Shown here: positions 12,429-13,668 of the stretch, piece by piece | Layout: each line of letters begins with the position of its first letter | Numbering within the stretch: the stretch's first letter is position 1 | Assembly (NCBI GenBank): GCA_026990815.1 | Contig: JALXCS010000283.1 | Location: 1-13,668 of the forward strand | Source: Methylomonas sp. | Lineage (GTDB): Bacteria > Pseudomonadota > Gammaproteobacteria > Methylococcales > Methylomonadaceae | DNA: 13,668 nt | Direction: 5' to 3' | Notes under the pieces: model-generated | The model's database searches: none | Seen by the model: the letters and a program-made list of their open reading frames with translations, nothing else | What the model was told of the DNA's origin: nothing | Made by a program: the position numbers and the translations under genes

Positions 12429-13668
12429 CTATAACCGTCCGTCTGCTGCATCAGCAGGTAAAATATATTTTATGTCGAAAACTACTGCATTGTTTTTGCC
12501 CAATGCTCTGATTTGTTCTATTCCTAATTGTTTAAATTGCTGATGCGCAACAGCAATAACAATAGCATCATATTGGCCATTGGCAGGAGTATCAATTGGT
12601 GAAATGTTATATTCCTGCTTGGCTTCCAGTTTATCAACCCATGGGTCATAGACGTCTACAATCGCACCAAAGTCCTTGAATTCTTCAATCATATCAATGA
12701 CTCTGGTATTGCGCAGGTCGGGACAATCTTCTTTAAAGGTAAGCCCCAGCATTAATATTTTTGACTCTTGCACATGGATGCGCTTCTTAAGCATCAGTTT
12801 GATAACTTCAGAGACCACATATTTACCCATGCCATCGTTTATTCTCCGGCCAGATAAAATAATCTGTGGCGTATAGCCAATTGATTGGGCTTTATGTGTA
12901 AGATAATATGGATCAACACCAATACAATGCCCACCGACAAGTCCGGGTCTGAAAGGTAAGAAATTCCATTTTGTACCCGCGGCTTCCAATACTTCTTCAG
13001 TATCTATTCCAAGACGATTAAAAAGTAACGCCAGCTCATTGATCAAGGCTATATTTACATCGCGTTGGGTATTCTCTATAACTTTTGCAGCCTCAGCAAC
13101 GCGGATGCTGCTTGCTTTATGTGTTCCGGCAGTAATAATGCTTTTATAAAGGTTGTCAACAAAGTCGGCAACTTCAGGGGTAGAGCCTGAAGTAACTTTC
13201 AAAATATTTGTTACTCGGTGTTGTTTATCACCAGGATTGATTCTTTCAGGGCTATAGCCTGCAAAAAAGTCCTGATTGAAGGTCAGGCCTGATTGTTGTT
13301 CAAGTATAGGGATGCAGTCTTCTTCAGTAGCCCCAGGATAAACAGTCGACTCATAAATGACAATATCATCTTTTTTTAATACCTTGCCAATCGCTTCGCT
13401 GGCTTTGATTAAAGGCGTTAAGTCAGGCTGTTTATGTTGGTTGATTGGGGTAGGGACAGTAACGATGTACACATTGCACGCAGATAAATCTGAGATAGAT
13501 GTTGAATATGTTAAAAACTCTGCTGCAGCTAACTCCTCTTTATTTACTTCAAGTGTAGAGTCAAGGCCTGATTGAAGTTCTTCAACTCGCTCTTTGTTTA
13601 TATCCAGGCCAACAACATTGTATTTTTTGCCAAATTCAACGGCTAACGGTAATCCTACATACCCTACA
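12429..13668 (-). CDS. Nucleotide sugar dehydrogenase, TviB/WbpO-like (5' partial)
   Basis: Oxidises the C6 of a UDP-sugar with two NAD+ to a UDP-uronate. The frame is open through the right edge and its first visible residues are VGYVGLPLAVEFGKKYNVVG, the Rossmann start of this family, so only about ten residues are missing; a GTG at 13472 is internal. Later motifs are VTVPTPI, IYESTVYPGATEEDC, YSPERINPGD, EAAKVIENTQRDVNIALINE, KWNFLPFRPGLVGGHCIGVDPYYL with the catalytic Cys, and LGLTFKEDCPDLRNTRV. The VYPGATEE/SGLTFNQDF and RPGLVGGHCIGVDPYYLTHKAQ pattern fits the TviB/WbpO branch (UDP-N-acetylhexosamine dehydrogenases) better than UDP-glucose dehydrogenase. It stops 3 bases before the epimerase and likely belongs to an O-antigen, capsule or exopolysaccharide locus extending to the right. 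Confidence 0.92.
   Translation of the reverse strand, partial: VGYVGLPLAVEFGKKYNVVGLDINKERVEELQSGLDSTLEVNKEELAAAEFLTYSTSISDLSACNVYIVTVPTPINQHKQPDLTPLIKASEAIGKVLKKDDIVIYESTVYPGATEEDCIPILEQQSGLTFNQDFFAGYSPERINPGDKQHRVTNILKVTSGSTPEVADFVDNLYKSIITAGTHKASSIRVAEAAKVIENTQRDVNIALINELALLFNRLGIDTEEVLEAAGTKWNFLPFRPGLVGGHCIGVDPYYLTHKAQSIGYTPQIILSGRRINDGMGKYVVSEVIKLMLKKRIHVQESKILMLGLTFKEDCPDLRNTRVIDMIEEFKDFGAIVDVYDPWVDKLEAKQEYNISPIDTPANGQYDAIVIAVAHQQFKQLGIEQIRALGKNNAVVFDIKYILPADAADGRL

Noticed and set aside
13470..13472. GTG as the start of the UDP-sugar dehydrogenase
   Set aside because: The frame continues upstream to the window edge and encodes the VGYVGLPLA Rossmann motif, so the GTG is an internal valine.
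1..13668. CRISPR array, tRNA, rRNA, transposase, phage or toxin-antitoxin genes
   Set aside because: I saw no regularly spaced repeats, no tRNA-like cloverleaf, no transposase or integrase motifs and no such gene pair.

Overview
The window reads as a chromosomal stretch of a gammaproteobacterium with moderately low GC (low 40s per cent by eye). Support comes from a PilU-type twitching ATPase, the divergent nadC/ampD pair known from enterics and pseudomonads, a proteobacterial Psd, a type I QueF and an orphan FlhB-tail protein. A methanotroph-like (Methylococcales) origin is possible but is only an impression. Both ends cut through genes: pilU on the left lacks its first dozen or so codons, and a nucleotide-sugar dehydrogenase on the right lacks its start.

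Layout. (1) 1-1124, plus strand: pilU, followed by a 216-base gap with a large hairpin and a good promoter for the next gene. (2) 1341-2213, plus: a class 3 (alpha/beta-hydrolase) lipase. (3) 2231-3564, minus: nadC and a small flavin-reductase-domain protein, a tight pair; ampD (3595-4146) diverges from nadC with only 30 bases between start codons. (4) 4217-9345, minus: a three-gene drug-efflux-type operon, tetR, then periplasmic adaptor, then RND permease, with 8-base overlap and 1-base spacing; a 26-base near-perfect palindrome just before tetR is the likely operator. (5) 9346-9674: mostly gene-free, with the operator, a fragment resembling the hairpin element near pilU, and a possible 18-codon ORF. 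(6) 9675-11208, minus: queF, a 94-residue FlhB C-terminal-domain-like protein and psd, packed closely enough to be one operon. (7) 11421-13668, minus: a UDP-glucuronate-4-epimerase-like enzyme and a TviB/WbpO-like UDP-sugar dehydrogenase, probably the edge of a surface polysaccharide locus.

How they fit. Most genes are housekeeping (NAD synthesis, murein recycling, phosphatidylethanolamine synthesis, queuosine synthesis) or envelope-facing (pili, efflux, polysaccharide). I see no phage, transposase, CRISPR, tRNA or rRNA, and no convincing new multi-gene system. The most interesting items are the orphan FlhB-like protein without the NPTH autocleavage site, embedded between queF and psd; the tetR operator and a copy of its 10-base core before queF; and the short intergenic repeat-like hairpins.
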